This document shows positions 1 to 13,188 of a DNA stretch of 64,000 nt, one piece after another. Position numbers and translations under genes: made by a program. Source of the DNA: Streptomyces pyxinicus. GTDB lineage: Bacteria; Actinomycetota; Actinomycetes; Streptomycetales; Streptomycetaceae. Each line of letters starts with the position of its first letter. Within the stretch, counting starts at the first letter, position 1. The stretch spans positions 124,001 through 188,000 of the forward strand of contig NZ_JANUGP010000014.1 of the NCBI RefSeq assembly GCF_024753135.1, in the 5' to 3' direction. The notes under the pieces are model-generated. The model saw only the letters and a program-made list of their open reading frames with translations, was not told the DNA's origin and made no database searches.

Positions 1-2724
1 CTGATGCGGGACCTGGCCGCCGCCTACACCGCCCGGGTCGACGGCACGGCGCCCGGCTGGCAGCCGCTGCCGGTGCAGTACGCCGACTACGCGCTGTGGC
101 AGCAGGCGCTGCTCGCGGCGGACGAGGAACGGCAACTCGACCACTGGCGGCGGGTGCTGGAAGGGCTGCCGGAGGAGGTGACACTGCCCGCTGACCGGGC
201 CCGGCCCGCCACCGCCTCGTACCGGGGCGCCTCGCTGACCGTGCGCTGCCCCGCCGGACTGCACGCCTCGCTCACCCGGCTGGCCCGGGAGAGCGGCACC
301 ACCCTGTTCATGGTCGCGCAGGCGGCCACGGCGGCCCTGCTGGCACGCTCCGGCGCCGGCAGTGACATCCCGATCGGTTCCCCGGTCGCGGGCCGGGGCG
401 AGGAGGCGCTGGAGGACCTGGTCGGGTTCTTCGTCAACACGCTCGTGCTGCGCACCGACGTCAGCGGCGACCCGACCTTCCGCGAACTCCTCGACCGGGT
501 GCGGACGACCGACCTCGCGGCCTGGGCGCACCAGGACGTGCCGTTCGACCGGCTGGTGGAGGCGCTCAACCCGGAGCGGTCCGCCGCCCGGCACCCGCTG
601 TTCCAGGTCATGCTGTCGGTCACGGACGCGGCCAACCCCGTGCCCCGACTGCCGGACCTGCACGGCGAGTCCGAGTTCACCACCCTGGACATCGCCAAGT
701 TCGACCTCACCTTCACCTTCCACGAGCACCGCGCCCCCGACGGCGGCCCGGCCGGACTCGGCATCACCGTCGAGTACGCCACCGACCTGTACGAGCCGGC
801 GACCGTCTCCGCCGTCACCGCCCGCCTGGTGCGGCTCCTCCAGGCCGCCGCCGACACCCCGGACACCCGGATCGGAGCCCTCGATGTCCTGGCCCACGAC
901 GAGCGGGAGCGGCTGCTCGACACCTGGCACGGCACCCGGCGGGTCCGCCCCGCCGCCGCGCTGCCGGAGCTGTTCGCCGGGCAGGCCGCCCGCACACCCG
1001 ACGCCATCGCCCTCTCGCACGGCGAACAGCAGCTGACCTACGCCGAGTTGGACCGGCACGCGAACCGGCTCGCCCACCGGCTGATCGCCGAGGGGGTGCG
1101 GCCCGGCGCCCGGGTGGCGCTCTTCCAGGAGCGCTCTGCGGAGGCGGTCGTCGCGATCCTCGCCGTCGTCAAGGCCGGCGCGGTGTACGTACCGCTGGAC
1201 ACCCGCTACCCGAAGGACCGCGTCGACCTCATCGTGCGCATGTCCGGCGCGGAGGTGTTCCTCACCGACCGCGAACTGGGCGGCTGCGACCTCCCGGAGG
1301 GCGCCCGTGCCCTGCCGGCGACCGATCCCGGCTCGTACCCGGACACGGCCCCCGAGGTCACCGTCCACCCCGACCAGCTCGCCTACGTCATGTTCACCTC
1401 GGGCTCGACGGGCGTGCCGAAGGGCGTCGCCGTCACCCACCGCAACGTCACCGAGCTGGCCGCCGACGACCGCTTCACCGGCGGCGCCCACCGCCGGGTG
1501 CTGCTGCACTCGCCGCTCGCCTTCGACGCGACGACGTATGAGCTGTGGGTGCCGCTGCTGTCCGGCGGAACCCTGGTGGTGGCCCTGCCCGGCCTGCTGG
1601 ACACCGCCGCCCTCACCCGTATTCTCACCGCGGAGTCCATCACCGGGCTGTGGCTGACGGTCGGTCTGTTCCGGCTGGTCGCCGAGGAGGACCCGGCCGC
1701 CTTCGCCGGGCTGCGCGAGGTGTGGACCGGCGGTGACGTGGTGCCTCCGGAGGCGGTACGGCGGGTCATGGACGCCTGCCCGGACCTCCAGGTCGTCAAC
1801 GGCTACGGCCCCACCGAGACCACCACCTTCGCCACCTCCCACCTCCTGCACCGCCCCTTCGACTACCCGGGCGCCCTGCCCATCGGCCGCCCCCTCGACA
1901 ACACCCGGCTCTACGTCCTCGACGAGCACCTGGAACTGGTCGCCCCCGGCGTCCCCGGCGAGCTGTACATCGCCGGCACCGGACTCGCCCAGGGCTATCT
2001 GGACCGGCCCGGCCTCACCGCCGACCGGTTCGTGGCCGACCTGTACGGGCCGCCGGGCGCGCGCATGTACCGCACCGGAGACCTGGCCCGCTGGACCCGG
2101 GACGGCGAGATCGAGTACCTGGGCCGCGCCGACCAGCAGGTCAAACTCCGCGGCTTCCGCATCGAGCCCGGCGAGATCGAGTCGGCCCTCACCGCCCACC
2201 CGTCGGTCGCCCAGGCCGCGGTGGTCGTCCGCGAGGACCGCCCCGGCGACAAGCGCCTCGTCGCCTACGTCGTCGGGGAGGCCGTCGACCTCGACGCCCT
2301 GCGCACCCACGCCGATGAGGCGTTGCCCGACTACATGGTCCCGGCCGCCTTCATGGCCCTGGACGCCCTGCCGCTGACCGCCAACGGCAAGATCGACAAG
2401 CGCGCGCTGCCCCAGCCCCCGGTCTCGGCCGGCAGCGGCGGCCGGGCACCGCGCAACCCCCGCGAGGAAGTCCTGTGCGGCCTGTTCGCCGAGGTCCTGG
2501 GCCTGCCGTCCGTCTCCGTGGACGACGACTTCTTCCGCCTCGGCGGACACTCGCTGCTCGCCACCCGGCTGGTCAGCCGGATCCGCACCGTCCTCGGGGC
2601 CGAACTCCCGGTCCCCGCCCTCTTCGAGAACCCGAACGTGGCCAGGCTGGCCGAGCGGCTCGACCGCGCCGAGAGCGCGCGCCCCAAGCTGCGGCCGATG
2701 CGCCGGATGGGAGCCTCCCAGTGA
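1..2724 (+). CDS. Non-ribosomal peptide synthetase, 5'-partial (C-A-PCP)
   Basis: The frame is open to the first base and the first residues align with the stretch just after the HHxxxDG motif of a condensation domain, so the gene begins upstream and the ATG at base 4 is internal. Order: partial C domain (residues 1-300), adenylation domain (310-800, with [19 protein letters not shown] and NGKIDKRAL), then a carrier domain with phosphopantetheine Ser851 in [11 protein letters not shown]. Aligned by eye to the ten GrsA pocket positions, the code reads DAYWWGGTFK, close to valine-type codes (DAFWIGGTFK). No epimerase domain is present. The stop overlaps the GTG of the next synthetase, so the two are translationally coupled. 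Substrate assignment is inference. Confidence 0.95.
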   Translation: MMRDLAAAYTARVDGTAPGWQPLPVQYADYALWQQALLAADEERQLDHWRRVLEGLPEEVTLPADRARPATASYRGASLTVRCPAGLHASLTRLARESGTTLFMVAQAATAALLARSGAGSDIPIGSPVAGRGEEALEDLVGFFVNTLVLRTDVSGDPTFRELLDRVRTTDLAAWAHQDVPFDRLVEALNPERSAARHPLFQVMLSVTDAANPVPRLPDLHGESEFTTLDIAKFDLTFTFHEHRAPDGGPAGLGITVEYATDLYEPATVSAVTARLVRLLQAAADTPDTRIGALDVLAHDERERLLDTWHGTRRVRPAAALPELFAGQAARTPDAIALSHGEQQLTYAELDRHANRLAHRLIAEGVRPGARVALFQERSAEAVVAILAVVKAGAVYVPLDTRYPKDRVDLIVRMSGAEVFLTDRELGGCDLPEGARALPATDPGSYPDTAPEVTVHPDQLAYVMFTSGSTGVPKGVAVTHRNVTELAADDRFTGGAHRRVLLHSPLAFDATTYELWVPLLSGGTLVVALPGLLDTAALTRILTAESITGLWLTVGLFRLVAEEDPAAFAGLREVWTGGDVVPPEAVRRVMDACPDLQVVNGYGPTETTTFATSHLLHRPFDYPGALPIGRPLDNTRLYVLDEHLELVAPGVPGELYIAGTGLAQGYLDRPGLTADRFVADLYGPPGARMYRTGDLARWTRDGEIEYLGRADQQVKLRGFRIEPGEIESALTAHPSVAQAAVVVREDRPGDKRLVAYVVGEAVDLDALRTHADEALPDYMVPAAFMALDALPLTANGKIDKRALPQPPVSAGSGGRAPRNPREEVLCGLFAEVLGLPSVSVDDDFFRLGGHSLLATRLVSRIRTVLGAELPVPALFENPNVARLAERLDRAESARPKLRPMRRMGASQ

Positions 2725-5700
2725 TCCCCTTGTCGTACGCCCAGCAGCGCCTGTGGTTCCTCGCCCAACTGGAGGGCCCCTCGGCGACCTACAACATCCC
2801 GCTCGCCCTGCGCCTTTCCGGCGACCTCGACACCGGGGCGCTCACCCTGGCCCTCGCGGACGTCGTCGCCCGGCACGAGAGCCTGCGCACCGTCTACCCC
2901 GAGCACGAGGGCACCCCGTACCAGCACATCCTGCCCGCCGAGGACGCCCGGCCCGCCCTGCCCGTCCTGGCGGCCGGCGAGGACACCCTCGCGGACGTCC
3001 TCGCCGCCGAGTCCGCGCACGTCTTCGACCTCGCCGCCGACCTGCCCCTCCAGGCCCGCCTGATCCGGCTCGGCGACCGGGAGCACGTCCTGCTCGTCGT
3101 CATGCACCACATCGCCTCCGACGGCTGGTCCATCGCCCCGCTGCTGCGCGATCTCGCCCACGCCTACCGGGCCCGCGCGGCAGGGCACGCGCCCGAGCGG
3201 GAGCCGCTGGAGATCCAGTACGCCGACTACACCCTCTGGCAGCAGGAGGTGCTCGGCGAACCGGACGCCGAGGACAGCCTCATGAACCGCCAACTCGCCT
3301 ACTGGCAAGAGCGGTTGTCCGGTCTCCCGGAGGAGGCGACACTGCCCGCCGACCGGCCGCGCCCGGCCGTCGCCTCCTACCGCGGCGACACCGTCACCGT
3401 GCACTGCCCGCCCCAGACGCACACCGCGCTCGCCGACCTGGCCCGCGAGGGCGGTGCCACCCTCTTCATGGCCGCGCAGGCCGCCCTCGCCACCGTGCTC
3501 GCCGCCTCCGGCGCCGGCCCCGACGTCCCGATCGGCTCCCCGGTCGCCGGCCGCACCGACGAAGCGCTGGACGACCTCGTCGGCTTCTTCGTCAACACCC
3601 TCGTCCTGCGCACCGACGTCGCCGGCGACCCGACCTTCCGGCAACTGCTGGAGCGGGTACGGGCGACCGACCTCGCCGCCTGGGCGCACCAGGACCTCCC
3701 CTTCGACCGGCTCGTGGAAGCCCTCAACCCCGAGCGCAGCGGCGCCCGCCACCCCCTCTTCCAGGTCATGCTCACCCTGGTCAAGGCCGGCTCCACCGAC
3801 CCCGGCACCGACATCCCCGGACTGCGGGCCCGCGCCGAGTACTCGGCCACCCGCACCGCCAAGTTCGACCTCACCATCGGCTTCGACGAGCACCTCACCG
3901 CCGCCGGCCGCCCCGCCGGCCTCGACATCACCGCCGAGTACGCCACCGACCTCTACGACCCCGAGACCGTCCAAGCCCTGCTCGGCCGGCTGCTGCGGCT
4001 GCTCGGCGAGGCGTCCGCCCACCCCGACACCCCGCTCTCCGGCCTCGACCTCCTCGACCCCGCCGACCGCGCCCTCCTGCTCGACACCTGGACCGGCCGC
4101 GCCACCCCCGTACCGGACGCCTCCCTCGCCACCCACTTCGCCGAGCAGGCCGCCCGTACCCCCGACGCGGTCGCCCTCACCCACGCCGGCCGCTCCTGGA
4201 CGTACGCCGAGGCCGACGCCGTCTCCAGCAGGTTCGCGCACCGCCTCGCCGGTCTCGGCGTCGGCCCGGAGACCGTCGTCGCCGTCCTGATGGAACGCTC
4301 CGCCGACCTGGTCCTCGCCCTGCTGGCCATCGTCAAGGCGGGCGGCGTCTACGCCCCCCTCAACGCCGTCGACCCAGCCTCCCGGCTCACCCGCATCCTC
4401 GCCGACACGGCCGCCCCCCTCCTCCTGGTCGACCCGCACCTCGCCGACCACGAGATCGTCACCGAGGCCGGCGACACCCGGGTCCTCCTGGTCGACGACC
4501 TGACCGCCGACCCGGAGACCGCCGCGTACCCGGCGACCGCCCCCGAGGTCCCCGCGCACCCCGACCAGTGGCTGTACGTCATGTTCACCTCGGGCTCGAC
4601 GGGCGTGCCGAAGGGCGTCGCCGTCACCCACCGCAACGTGGCCGAACTCGCCCTGGATCACCGCTGGAGGCGCCCCGCGCACCGCCGCGTCCTCTTCCAC
4701 TCCCCGCACACCTTCGACGCCTCCACCTTCGAACTGTGGGTGCCCTGGCTGACCGGCGGCACCGTCGCCGTCGCACCGGCCGGCGTCCTCGACACCGCCG
4801 CCCTGGCCGCCGTACTCGCCGAGGAGTCCGTCACCGGGCTGTGGCTGACCGCCGGACTGTTCCGGCTGGTCGCCGAGGAGGACCCGGCCGCCTTCACCGG
4901 CCTGGGCGAGGTGTGGACCGGCGGCGACGTGGTCCCGCCCGAGGCGGTACGACGCGTCATGGACGCCTGCCCGGACCTCCAGGTCGTCAACGGCTACGGC
5001 CCCACGGAGACCACCACCTTCGCCACCTCCCACCCGGTCCGCCGCCCCTACGACTACCCGGCCGCCCTGCCCATCGGCCGCCCCCTGGACAACACCCGCC
5101 TCTACGTCCTCGACGACCACCTCGGCCTGGTCGCCCCCGGTGTCCCGGGCGAGCTGTACATCGCGGGCGCCGGACTGGCCCGCGGCTACCTGCGCCGCCC
5201 CGCCCAGACCGCCGAACGTTTCGTCGCCGACCCGCACGGCCCGGCCGGCGCGCGCATGTACCGCACCGGCGACCTGGTGCGCTGGTCCCGGGACGGCGAG
5301 GTCGAGTACCTGGGCCGCGCCGACCAGCAGGTCAAACTGCGGGGCTTCCGCATCGAGCCCGGCGAGATCGAGTCGGCCCTCGTGGCGCACGCGTCCGTCG
5401 CCCAGGCCGCGGTGGTCGTCCGCGAGGACCGCCCCGGCGACAAGCGCCTCGTCGCCTACGTCGTCGGCGACGCCGTCGACACCGCCGCCCTGCGCCGCCA
5501 CGCGAGCGAGGCCCTGCCCGACTACATGGTCCCGGCCGCCTTCGTCCCCCTCGACACCCTGCCCCTGACCGGCAACGGCAAGCTCGACCGGCGCGCCCTG
5601 CCCGCACCCGACCTCGGCGCCGACAGCACCGGCCGCGCCCCCCGCGACCCCGCCGAAGAGGTGCTGTGCGGCCTGTTCGCCGACGTCCTCGGCCGCCCCT

Positions 5701-8700
5701 CCGTCACCATCGACGACCACTTCCTGCGCCTCGGCGGCCACTCCCTGCTCGCCACCCGCCTCGTCAGCCGCATCCGCACCGCCTTCGGGGTCCGGATCAC
5801 CGTCCGCGACATGTTCCAGCACCCCACCGTCGCCCAGCTCGCCGACCTGATCCAGACGAGCAACGGCGACCAGCCCCGCCCGGCACTCATCGCGGGCGAA
5901 CGCCCCGAACGCCTCCCTCTGTCCTCCGCCCAGCAACGGCTTTGGTTCCTCGACCAGTTGGAGGGACCCTCACCGACGTACAACATCCCCCTGGCCCTCC
6001 GCCTCACCGGCACCCTCGACACCACGGCCCTGCGCGACGCCCTCACCGACGTCGTCGGGCGGCACGAGGCACTGCGTACCGTCTTCCGGGTCGCGGACGG
6101 CGAGGCGTACCAACTCGTCCTGCCGGCCGCCGAGATCGCCGTACCCCTGCCGGTCGTCCCGGCCGACGAGGACACCCTGCCCGCGCTGCTCGCCGAGGAG
6201 AGCGCCAAGATCTTCGACCTGACGGCCGGACTCCCGTTGCGCGCGGCCCTGTTGCGGCTGACCGACCAGGACCACGTGCTGGTCGTCGTCACCCACCACA
6301 TCGCCTCCGACGGCTGGTCGAACGCCCCCTTCTTCACCGACCTCGACCGCGCCTACACGGCCCGCACGCGGGGCGCGGCCCCCGAGTGGGCACCGCTGCC
6401 GGTCCAGTACGCCGACTACACCCTCTGGCAGCAGAAGCTGCTGGCGGACGAGCAGTCTCCCCAACTTGACTTCTGGAGCCAGGCGTTGGCGAACCTGCCG
6501 GAGGAGGTGACGCTGCCGGCCGACCGGCTGCGTCCCGCCGTCGCCTCGTACCAGGGCGCGACCCTGACCCTGTCCTGCCCGGCCGCCACGCACGCCGCGC
6601 TGACCGGGCTGGCGCGGGAGACCGGAACCACCCTGTTCATGGTCGCCCAGGCGGCTGTGGCGACCGTGCTGGCGCGGTGTGGTGGCGGGGTGGATGTCCC
6701 GATCGGTTCGCCGGTCGCGGGCCGTACGGACGAGGCTCTCGATGATCTCGTGGGTTTCTTCGTCAACACGTTGGTCCTGCGTACGGATGTGGGTGGTGAT
6801 CCCACCTTCCGTGAGCTGTTGGCCCGGGTGCGGGAAACGGATCTTGCCGCGTGGGCTCATCAGGATCTTCCGTTCGACCGGCTCGTCGAGGTGCTCAACC
6901 CCGAGCGTTCGGCGTCCCGGCATCCGCTGTTCCAGGTCATGCTCACCGTCGGCGACACGACGGTGAGCCAACCTGAACTCGGGGGCCTGACCGCGCGGTT
7001 CGTCACCCCCGAGATCCGTGTCGCCAAGTTCGACCTCACCTTCGCGTTCGGTGAGCGGCGGGCGGCCGACGGCAGCCCGGACGGGCTCGACATCACCGTC
7101 GAGTACGCCACCGACCTCTACGACCCCGCCACCGCCGAGTCCGTCGCCGGCCGCCTGGTGCGCCTCCTCACCGCTGCCGTCGCCACACCCGACCAGCCGG
7201 TCTCCAGCCTGCCCCTCCTCACCGACGACGAGCACGCCCGCCTCGCCCACTGGTCCGGCCCCGCCACTCAGGCACCCCGACTCGGCCTGGACGGCCTGTT
7301 CACCGGCCAGGCGGCCCGCTCACCGGAGGCCCTGGCGCTGGTCTTCGAGGACCAGGAGGTGACCTACGGCGAGCTGGAGGTGTGGTCGAACCGCCTGGCC
7401 CGGTACCTGACGGGCAAGGGGGTGCGGCCGGGTGATCTGGTCGCCGTGCATGTGGAACGTTCGCCGCACATGGTGGCGTCGATTCTCGCGGTGCTGAAGG
7501 CGGGCGCGGGCTACACGATGCTGGACCCGCAGTTCCCGGAGGAGCGGCTGAACGGTGTGCTGGAGCAGGTGCGTCCGGCCGTGCTCGTCACGCAGTCCCA
7601 CCTTCCGGTGCTGCGGACGGAGGCGGCACCGGTCGATCTGACGCGTGAGGTGGCGGAGATCAGTGCCGTCTCGGGTGCGGGGGTGGATACGGGCGGTTAC
7701 CCGGAGTCGGTGGCGTGTGTGATGTTCACGTCCGGTTCGACGGGTGTGCCGAAGGGGGTGGCGGCGTCGCACCGGGCGCTGGCGGCGACTTTCGTGGGCC
7801 CGGATTATCTGGCCTTCGGTCCGCAGCAGACGTTCTTGCAGTGTTCGCCGGTGTCGTGGGACGCGTTCGCGCTGGAGGTGTTCGGCCCGCTCCTGCACGG
7901 GGGTGTCTGTGTCCTTCAGCCGGGTCAGCACACCGATCCGCATCAGATCGTGGAGTTGGTGGAGCGGCACGGGGTGACCACGCTCCAGATGTCGGCGAGC
8001 CTGTTCAACCACATGCTGGACGAGCACCCCGCCGTCTTCGGACAGCTCCGTGAAGCCATGACCGCGGGCGAGGCGGCCTCACCGGCGCACGTCGCCCGCG
8101 CCCTGGAAGCGCATCCGCACCTGCGGCTGCTGAACGGGTACGGTCCGGCGGAGAGCATGGGCTTCACGACCACGTTCACGATCGAGCCGGGGACGGCGGA
8201 GGGTGCGGCGACTATCCCGGTGGGCGGTCCGCTGTCCGGGAAGCACGCCTATGTGCTCGACGGCAGCCTGGAGTTGGTGCCGCCGGGGACTCCGGGTGAG
8301 CTGTATGTCGCCGGGCATGGGCTGGCTCACGGTTACATCGGGCAGCCGGGGTTGTCCGCCGACCGTTTCGTGGCCAACCCTTACGGTCCGGCTGGTTCCC
8401 GGATGTATCGCACGGGTGACCTGGCCCGGTGGAACAAGCAGGGCGCGTTGGAGTACCTGGGCCGGGGCGATCAGCAGATCAAGCTGCGCGGCTTCCGGAT
8501 CGAACCGGGTGAGATCGAGGCCGCGTTGACCTCGTACCCGCGGGTGCGGCAGGCGGCGGTGGTGGTCAGGGAGGACCGGCCCGGTGACAGGCGCCTCGTC
8601 GCCTACGTCGTCGGTGACGTCACCGACACGGCGGCCCTGTTGCGGCATACGGCCGCCCGCCTGCCCGAGTACATGGTCCCGGCGGCGATCGTGGTCCTGG

Positions 8701-11700
8701 ACGGACTGCCGCGCACGGTCAACGGCAAGCTCGACCGCCGCGCCCTGCCCGCCCCCGACCTCACCGCCGTCTCCGACGGCCGTGCCCCGCGCAACCCGGC
8801 CGAGGAGATCCTGTGCGGCCTCTTCGCCGACACCCTCGGGCTGCCCTCCGTCACCATCGACGACCACTTCTTCCACCGCGGCGGACACTCCCTGCTCGCC
8901 ACCCGGCTCACCTCGAAGATCCGGCAGGCCTTCGGGGTACGGCTCGGGGTGCGCGACATCTTCCAGCACCCCACGGTCGTACGGCTGGCCGAACTGATCG
9001 CGGCCGGCGCCGGAGCGGACGAGCGGCCGGCACTGGTGGCGGGGGAGCGGCCCGAGCGGCCGCCACTCTCCTTTGCCCAGCAACGGCTCTGGTTCCTCGA
9101 CCAGTTGGAGGGCCCGTCACCGACGTACAACATTCCGCTGGCCGTCCGGCTCACCGGCACGCTCGACGCCGAGGCGCTGCGCCGCGCCCTGCTCGACGTG
9201 ATCGGCCGGCACGAAGCCCTGCGGACCACGTTCCCCTCCGAGAACGGCACGCCCCACCAGGCCGTCCGTTCCCTCGCGGAGACCGACCTCGCGCTCCCGG
9301 TGACCCCGGTGACGGAGGAGTCCCTGCACCAGGCGCTGGCCCGGCTGGCCGGCGTCACCTTCGACCTCGCCGCCGATCTGCCCATCCGCGCGGATCTGCT
9401 GGCGCTGTCCCCCGAGGAGCACGTACTCCTGGTGGTGATGCACCACATCGCCTCCGACGGCTGGTCGAACGGCCCGCTGCTGCGGGACCTCACCATGGCG
9501 TACGCGGCACGCTCGCGGGGCGCGGCCCCCGAGTGGGCGCCGCTGCCGGTCCAGTACGCCGACTACAGCCTGTGGCAGCGCAGTCTCCTCACCACCGAAG
9601 AGGAGCGACAACTCGACTTCTGGCGAGCTGAGTTGGCCGAACTGCCGGAGGAGGCGACGCTGCCGGCCGACCGGCCGCGCCCCGCCGTCGCCTCCTATCG
9701 CGGGGCCACCCACAAGGTGACCGCCCCCGCCGCCACGCACGCCGCCCTGACCGGGCTGACGCGCGAGACCGGAACCACCCTGTTCATGGTCGCCCAGGCC
9801 GCCGTCGCCACCGTGCTCTCGCGGTGCGGCGCCGGTACGGATGTCCCGATCGGCTCGCCGGTCGCGGGCCGTACGGACGAGGCTCTCGACGATCTCGTGG
9901 GTTTCTTCGTCAACACGTTGGTCCTGCGTACGGATGTGGGTGGTGATCCCACCTTCCGTGAGCTGTTGGCCCGGGTGCGGGAAACGGATCTTGCCGCGTG
10001 GGCTCATCAGGACCTGCCGTTCGACCGGCTCGTCGAGGTGCTCAACCCCGAGCGTTCGGCGTCCCGGCATCCGCTGTTCCAGGTCATGCTCACCGTCGGC
10101 GACACCGCCGCCGGCGCCCCGGATCTGGCGGGCCTCGAAGCGGCCTTCCTCGACCCGGAGCTGAGCATCGCGAAGTTCGACCTGACCTTCGCGTTCGGTG
10201 AGCGGCGGGCGGCCGACGGCAGCCCGGACGGGCTCGACATCACCGTCGAGTACGCCACCGACCTGTACGAGCCGAGGACGGTCGGACTCCTGCTGGAGCG
10301 CACCCTGCTCCTGCTGGAGTCGGCCGCGGCCGATCCCGACACCGCCGTCGGCTCTGTCCCGCTGCTCGCCCCGGAGGAGCGGCAGCTACTGGACGCCTGG
10401 GCCGGGCCCGGAACCCAGGCTCCCGAACTCGGCCTCGACGGGCTCTTCACGCGGCAGGCTACGCGCTCACCGCAGTCGACGGCCCTGATCTACGAGGACC
10501 AGGAGGTGACCTACGGCGAGTTGGAGGTGTGGTCGAACCGCCTGGCCCGGTACCTGACGGGCAAGGGTGTACGCCCCGGTGACCTCGTGGCCGTACACCT
10601 GGAGCGTTCGCCGCACATGGTGGCCGCCATCCTGGCAGTGCTGAAGGCCGGTGCCGGCTACACCATGCTCGACCCGCAGTTTCCGCAAGAGCGGCTGAAC
10701 GGTGTGCTGGAGCAGGTGCGTCCCACAGCGCTCGTCACGCAGTCCCACCTTCCGGTGCTGCGGTCGGAGGCGGCACCGGTCGACCTGACGCGTGAGGTGG
10801 CGGAGATCAGTGCCGTCTCGGGTGCGGGGGTGGATACGGGCGGTTGCCCGGAGTCGGTGGCGTGTGTGATGTTCACGTCCGGTTCGACGGGTGTGCCGAA
10901 GGGGGTGGCGGCGTCGCACCGGGCGCTGGCGGCGACTTTCGTGGGCCCGGATTATCTGGCCTTCGGCCCGCAGCAGACGTTCTTGCAGTGCTCACCGGTG
11001 TCGTGGGACGCGTTCGCGCTGGAGGTCTTCGGCCCGCTCCTGCACGGGGGTGTCTGTGTCCTTCAGCCGGGTCAGCACACCGATCCGCATCAGATCGTGG
11101 AGCTGGTGGAGCGGCACGGGGTGACCACGCTCCAGATGTCGGCGAGCCTGTTCAACCACATGCTGGACGAACACCCCGCCGTCTTCGGACAGCTCCGCGA
11201 GGCCATGACCGCCGGCGAGGCCGCGTCCCCGTCCCACGTGGCGAAGGTTCTCGCCCACTTCCCCCACCTGCGGCTGCTGAACGGGTACGGCCCGGCGGAG
11301 AGCATGGGCTTCACGACCACGTTCACGATCGAGCCGGGGACGGCCGAGGGCGCCGCCAGTATCCCGGTGGGCGGTCCGCTGTCCGGGAAGCACGCCTATG
11401 TACTCGACGGCAGCCTGGAGTTGGTGCCGCCGGGGACTCCGGGTGAGTTGTATGTCGCCGGGCATGGGCTGGCTCATGGTTACATCGGGCAGCCGGGGTT
11501 GTCCGCCGACCGTTTCGTGGCGAACCCTTACGGTCCGGCTGGTTCCCGGATGTATCGCACGGGTGACCTGGCCCGGTGGAACAAGCAGGGCGCGTTGGAG
11601 TACCTGGGCCGGGGTGATCAGCAGATCAAGCTGCGCGGGTTCCGGATCGAACCGGGTGAGATCGAGGCCGCGTTGACCTCGTACCCGCGGGTGCGGCAGG

Positions 11701-12971
11701 CGGCGGTGGTGGTCAGGGAGGACCGGCCCGGTGACAGGCGCCTCGTCGCCTACGTCGTCGGTGACGTCACCGATACGGCGGCCCTGTTGCGGCATACGGC
11801 CGCCCGCCTGCCCGAGTACATGGTCCCGGCGGCGATCGTGGTCCTGGACGGACTGCCGCGCACGGTCAACGGCAAGCTCGACCGCCGCGCCCTGCCCGCG
11901 CCCGACCTCACCGCCGTGTCCGACGGCAGGGCCCCGCGTAACCCGGCCGAGGAGATCCTGTGCGGTCTGTTCGCCGACACCCTCGGGCTGCCCTCCGTCA
12001 CCATCGACGACCACTTCTTCCACCGCGGCGGTCACTCCCTGCTCGCCACCCGGCTGATCAGCCGTATCCGCACGGTCTGGGACACCCGCGTCACCATCCG
12101 CGACCTGTTCCAGAGCCCCACCCCGGCGCTGCTGGCCGAGCACATCGCGGCGGGCAGCGGCGGCAACCCGCTGGACACCGTGCTGCCCATCAGGGCGGCG
12201 GGCCGGGACGCGGACGCGGCACCCCTGTTCTGCGTGCACGCCGTCTCCGGGGTGAGCTGGGGGTACGCCGGGCTGCTGCCGCATCTCGGTGCCGACCGGC
12301 CGCTCATCGCCCTCCAGGCGCGGCGGCTCGGCGGTACCGAGGGCGCGCCGGCCTCCATCGAGGACATGGCGGACGACTACCTCGCCGAGATCCGCGAGGT
12401 CCAGCCGCACGGCCCGTACCACCTGCTCGGCTGGTCCTTCGGCGGGCTGGTCGCGCACGCGATCGCCGCCCGGCTCGAAGCGGCCGGCGAGGAGGTGTCC
12501 CTGCTGGCACTCCTCGACTCCTATCCGCTGCCCGACGGGTTTGACGCACCCGAGATCGACGGCAGGCACGTGCTGACCGCCCTGCTCGGCGGCCGGGGCG
12601 AGTCGGTGCCGGTACGGTGTGCGGACACCGTCCCGGACATCGCCGAACTCGCCGAGGCGTTGCGGCAGTCGGACCCGGTGCTCGCCGGTCTGGAGCACGC
12701 GCAGGCGGCGGCCGTGGTGGCGGCGACCCTCGACAACCTGCGGATGCGCTACCGGTACGTGCCGGACGTCCGGTTCGGCGGTGACGCGCTGTTCTTCGAC
12801 GCCACGGGCACCCCGGCGGCGCGGTCGGGGGCGGCGGCCTGGGCGCCGTACATCGCGGGCCGGGTCGAGGAATTCGCGGTCGACTGCGAGCACGCGGCGA
12901 TGACCGAGGCGGAGCCGCTGCGGGCGATCGGGGAGGTGCTCGCGCGCCGGCTGCGGCCGGCTCGTATCTGA
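2721..12971 (+). CDS. Three-module non-ribosomal peptide synthetase with terminal thioesterase
   Basis: About 3,416 residues. GTG at 2721 overlaps the previous stop, with GGATGGGAG just upstream as ribosome site; the open frame further upstream is only an overlap with the preceding gene. Domains: C 1-450, A 464-965, PCP 974-1044; C 1062-1504, A 1524-2010, PCP 2024-2094; C 2110-2554, A 2570-3057, PCP 3074-3144; TE 3150-3416 with GWSFGG (Ser3239). All three C domains carry HHIASDGWS and there is no epimerase domain, consistent with L-amino acids. Pocket codes by eye: module 1 DAFWWGGTFK (valine-like); modules 2 and 3 both DALQMAGGFK, which I cannot match to a known substrate. Modules 2 and 3 are near-identical copies. 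The TE marks the last enzyme of the line, so this polypeptide releases the product. Confidence 0.96.
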   Translation: MIPLSYAQQRLWFLAQLEGPSATYNIPLALRLSGDLDTGALTLALADVVARHESLRTVYPEHEGTPYQHILPAEDARPALPVLAAGEDTLADVLAAESAHVFDLAADLPLQARLIRLGDREHVLLVVMHHIASDGWSIAPLLRDLAHAYRARAAGHAPEREPLEIQYADYTLWQQEVLGEPDAEDSLMNRQLAYWQERLSGLPEEATLPADRPRPAVASYRGDTVTVHCPPQTHTALADLAREGGATLFMAAQAALATVLAASGAGPDVPIGSPVAGRTDEALDDLVGFFVNTLVLRTDVAGDPTFRQLLERVRATDLAAWAHQDLPFDRLVEALNPERSGARHPLFQVMLTLVKAGSTDPGTDIPGLRARAEYSATRTAKFDLTIGFDEHLTAAGRPAGLDITAEYATDLYDPETVQALLGRLLRLLGEASAHPDTPLSGLDLLDPADRALLLDTWTGRATPVPDASLATHFAEQAARTPDAVALTHAGRSWTYAEADAVSSRFAHRLAGLGVGPETVVAVLMERSADLVLALLAIVKAGGVYAPLNAVDPASRLTRILADTAAPLLLVDPHLADHEIVTEAGDTRVLLVDDLTADPETAAYPATAPEVPAHPDQWLYVMFTSGSTGVPKGVAVTHRNVAELALDHRWRRPAHRRVLFHSPHTFDASTFELWVPWLTGGTVAVAPAGVLDTAALAAVLAEESVTGLWLTAGLFRLVAEEDPAAFTGLGEVWTGGDVVPPEAVRRVMDACPDLQVVNGYGPTETTTFATSHPVRRPYDYPAALPIGRPLDNTRLYVLDDHLGLVAPGVPGELYIAGAGLARGYLRRPAQTAERFVADPHGPAGARMYRTGDLVRWSRDGEVEYLGRADQQVKLRGFRIEPGEIESALVAHASVAQAAVVVREDRPGDKRLVAYVVGDAVDTAALRRHASEALPDYMVPAAFVPLDTLPLTGNGKLDRRALPAPDLGADSTGRAPRDPAEEVLCGLFADVLGRPSVTIDDHFLRLGGHSLLATRLVSRIRTAFGVRITVRDMFQHPTVAQLADLIQTSNGDQPRPALIAGERPERLPLSSAQQRLWFLDQLEGPSPTYNIPLALRLTGTLDTTALRDALTDVVGRHEALRTVFRVADGEAYQLVLPAAEIAVPLPVVPADEDTLPALLAEESAKIFDLTAGLPLRAALLRLTDQDHVLVVVTHHIASDGWSNAPFFTDLDRAYTARTRGAAPEWAPLPVQYADYTLWQQKLLADEQSPQLDFWSQALANLPEEVTLPADRLRPAVASYQGATLTLSCPAATHAALTGLARETGTTLFMVAQAAVATVLARCGGGVDVPIGSPVAGRTDEALDDLVGFFVNTLVLRTDVGGDPTFRELLARVRETDLAAWAHQDLPFDRLVEVLNPERSASRHPLFQVMLTVGDTTVSQPELGGLTARFVTPEIRVAKFDLTFAFGERRAADGSPDGLDITVEYATDLYDPATAESVAGRLVRLLTAAVATPDQPVSSLPLLTDDEHARLAHWSGPATQAPRLGLDGLFTGQAARSPEALALVFEDQEVTYGELEVWSNRLARYLTGKGVRPGDLVAVHVERSPHMVASILAVLKAGAGYTMLDPQFPEERLNGVLEQVRPAVLVTQSHLPVLRTEAAPVDLTREVAEISAVSGAGVDTGGYPESVACVMFTSGSTGVPKGVAASHRALAATFVGPDYLAFGPQQTFLQCSPVSWDAFALEVFGPLLHGGVCVLQPGQHTDPHQIVELVERHGVTTLQMSASLFNHMLDEHPAVFGQLREAMTAGEAASPAHVARALEAHPHLRLLNGYGPAESMGFTTTFTIEPGTAEGAATIPVGGPLSGKHAYVLDGSLELVPPGTPGELYVAGHGLAHGYIGQPGLSADRFVANPYGPAGSRMYRTGDLARWNKQGALEYLGRGDQQIKLRGFRIEPGEIEAALTSYPRVRQAAVVVREDRPGDRRLVAYVVGDVTDTAALLRHTAARLPEYMVPAAIVVLDGLPRTVNGKLDRRALPAPDLTAVSDGRAPRNPAEEILCGLFADTLGLPSVTIDDHFFHRGGHSLLATRLTSKIRQAFGVRLGVRDIFQHPTVVRLAELIAAGAGADERPALVAGERPERPPLSFAQQRLWFLDQLEGPSPTYNIPLAVRLTGTLDAEALRRALLDVIGRHEALRTTFPSENGTPHQAVRSLAETDLALPVTPVTEESLHQALARLAGVTFDLAADLPIRADLLALSPEEHVLLVVMHHIASDGWSNGPLLRDLTMAYAARSRGAAPEWAPLPVQYADYSLWQRSLLTTEEERQLDFWRAELAELPEEATLPADRPRPAVASYRGATHKVTAPAATHAALTGLTRETGTTLFMVAQAAVATVLSRCGAGTDVPIGSPVAGRTDEALDDLVGFFVNTLVLRTDVGGDPTFRELLARVRETDLAAWAHQDLPFDRLVEVLNPERSASRHPLFQVMLTVGDTAAGAPDLAGLEAAFLDPELSIAKFDLTFAFGERRAADGSPDGLDITVEYATDLYEPRTVGLLLERTLLLLESAAADPDTAVGSVPLLAPEERQLLDAWAGPGTQAPELGLDGLFTRQATRSPQSTALIYEDQEVTYGELEVWSNRLARYLTGKGVRPGDLVAVHLERSPHMVAAILAVLKAGAGYTMLDPQFPQERLNGVLEQVRPTALVTQSHLPVLRSEAAPVDLTREVAEISAVSGAGVDTGGCPESVACVMFTSGSTGVPKGVAASHRALAATFVGPDYLAFGPQQTFLQCSPVSWDAFALEVFGPLLHGGVCVLQPGQHTDPHQIVELVERHGVTTLQMSASLFNHMLDEHPAVFGQLREAMTAGEAASPSHVAKVLAHFPHLRLLNGYGPAESMGFTTTFTIEPGTAEGAASIPVGGPLSGKHAYVLDGSLELVPPGTPGELYVAGHGLAHGYIGQPGLSADRFVANPYGPAGSRMYRTGDLARWNKQGALEYLGRGDQQIKLRGFRIEPGEIEAALTSYPRVRQAAVVVREDRPGDRRLVAYVVGDVTDTAALLRHTAARLPEYMVPAAIVVLDGLPRTVNGKLDRRALPAPDLTAVSDGRAPRNPAEEILCGLFADTLGLPSVTIDDHFFHRGGHSLLATRLISRIRTVWDTRVTIRDLFQSPTPALLAEHIAAGSGGNPLDTVLPIRAAGRDADAAPLFCVHAVSGVSWGYAGLLPHLGADRPLIALQARRLGGTEGAPASIEDMADDYLAEIREVQPHGPYHLLGWSFGGLVAHAIAARLEAAGEEVSLLALLDSYPLPDGFDAPEIDGRHVLTALLGGRGESVPVRCADTVPDIAELAEALRQSDPVLAGLEHAQAAAVVAATLDNLRMRYRYVPDVRFGGDALFFDATGTPAARSGAAAWAPYIAGRVEEFAVDCEHAAMTEAEPLRAIGEVLARRLRPARI
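5931..12150 (+). repeat. Tandem duplication of a whole NRPS module, period 3,147 bp
   Basis: Module 2 (from about 5931) and module 3 (from about 9078) line up with a constant offset of 3,147 bp (1,049 codons) at every anchor checked: CAGCAACGGC at 5931/9078, GATGTCCCGA at 6693/9840 and GTTCACGTCC at 7724/10871. The second half of the C domain (about 6690-6958 versus 9837-10105) and most of the A domain (about 7355-8760 versus 10502-11907) are almost identical at DNA level. Shorter segments (the C-domain N-terminal half, the C-A linker and parts of the PCP) differ more. No net insertion or deletion separates the copies. Confidence 0.9.
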
Positions 12972-12987
12972 CCCAGGGCATGCCACC

Positions 12988-13024
12988 GGGGCCCGTACGG
13001 CAGACTCGACGCCGTGCGGGCCCC
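12988..13024 (+). terminator. Strong hairpin terminator after the NRPS gene
   Basis: Arms GGGGCCCGTACGG (12988-13000) and CCGTGCGGGCCCC (13012-13024) pair over 13 bp with one G-T wobble and an 11-nt loop, starting 16 bp after the NRPS stop. There is no U-tract, as is usual for Streptomyces. It suggests the accessory genes that follow have their own promoter in 13025-13170, although I could not pick a convincing -35/-10 pair there. Confidence 0.75.
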
Positions 13025-13188
13025 GATGGCACCCCCATCGACCTGTCGCGTGCCCGGCCGCGAACTGCCCGCATACTGCCGCTTCGGCAGCCGGATCCGG
13101 CCGCCGGTCCTGCCTAGCGTGGAGGGGTCCGCATGATCGGCCAGGCCCCGTGAGCGGTCCGGTCCGGCCCCCAGAGGAAGTCAAGGAC

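Noticed and set aside
2475-2720. Upstream extension of the second NRPS into the first
   Set aside because: Arg/Pro-rich shadow sequence; the GTG at 2721 has a ribosome site and starts exactly at the C-domain pattern.
2331-5936. 1,201-residue open frame on the minus strand
   Set aside because: Antisense of the NRPS genes; Gly/Val/Arg-rich composition typical of GC-rich shadow frames, no domain and no ribosome site.
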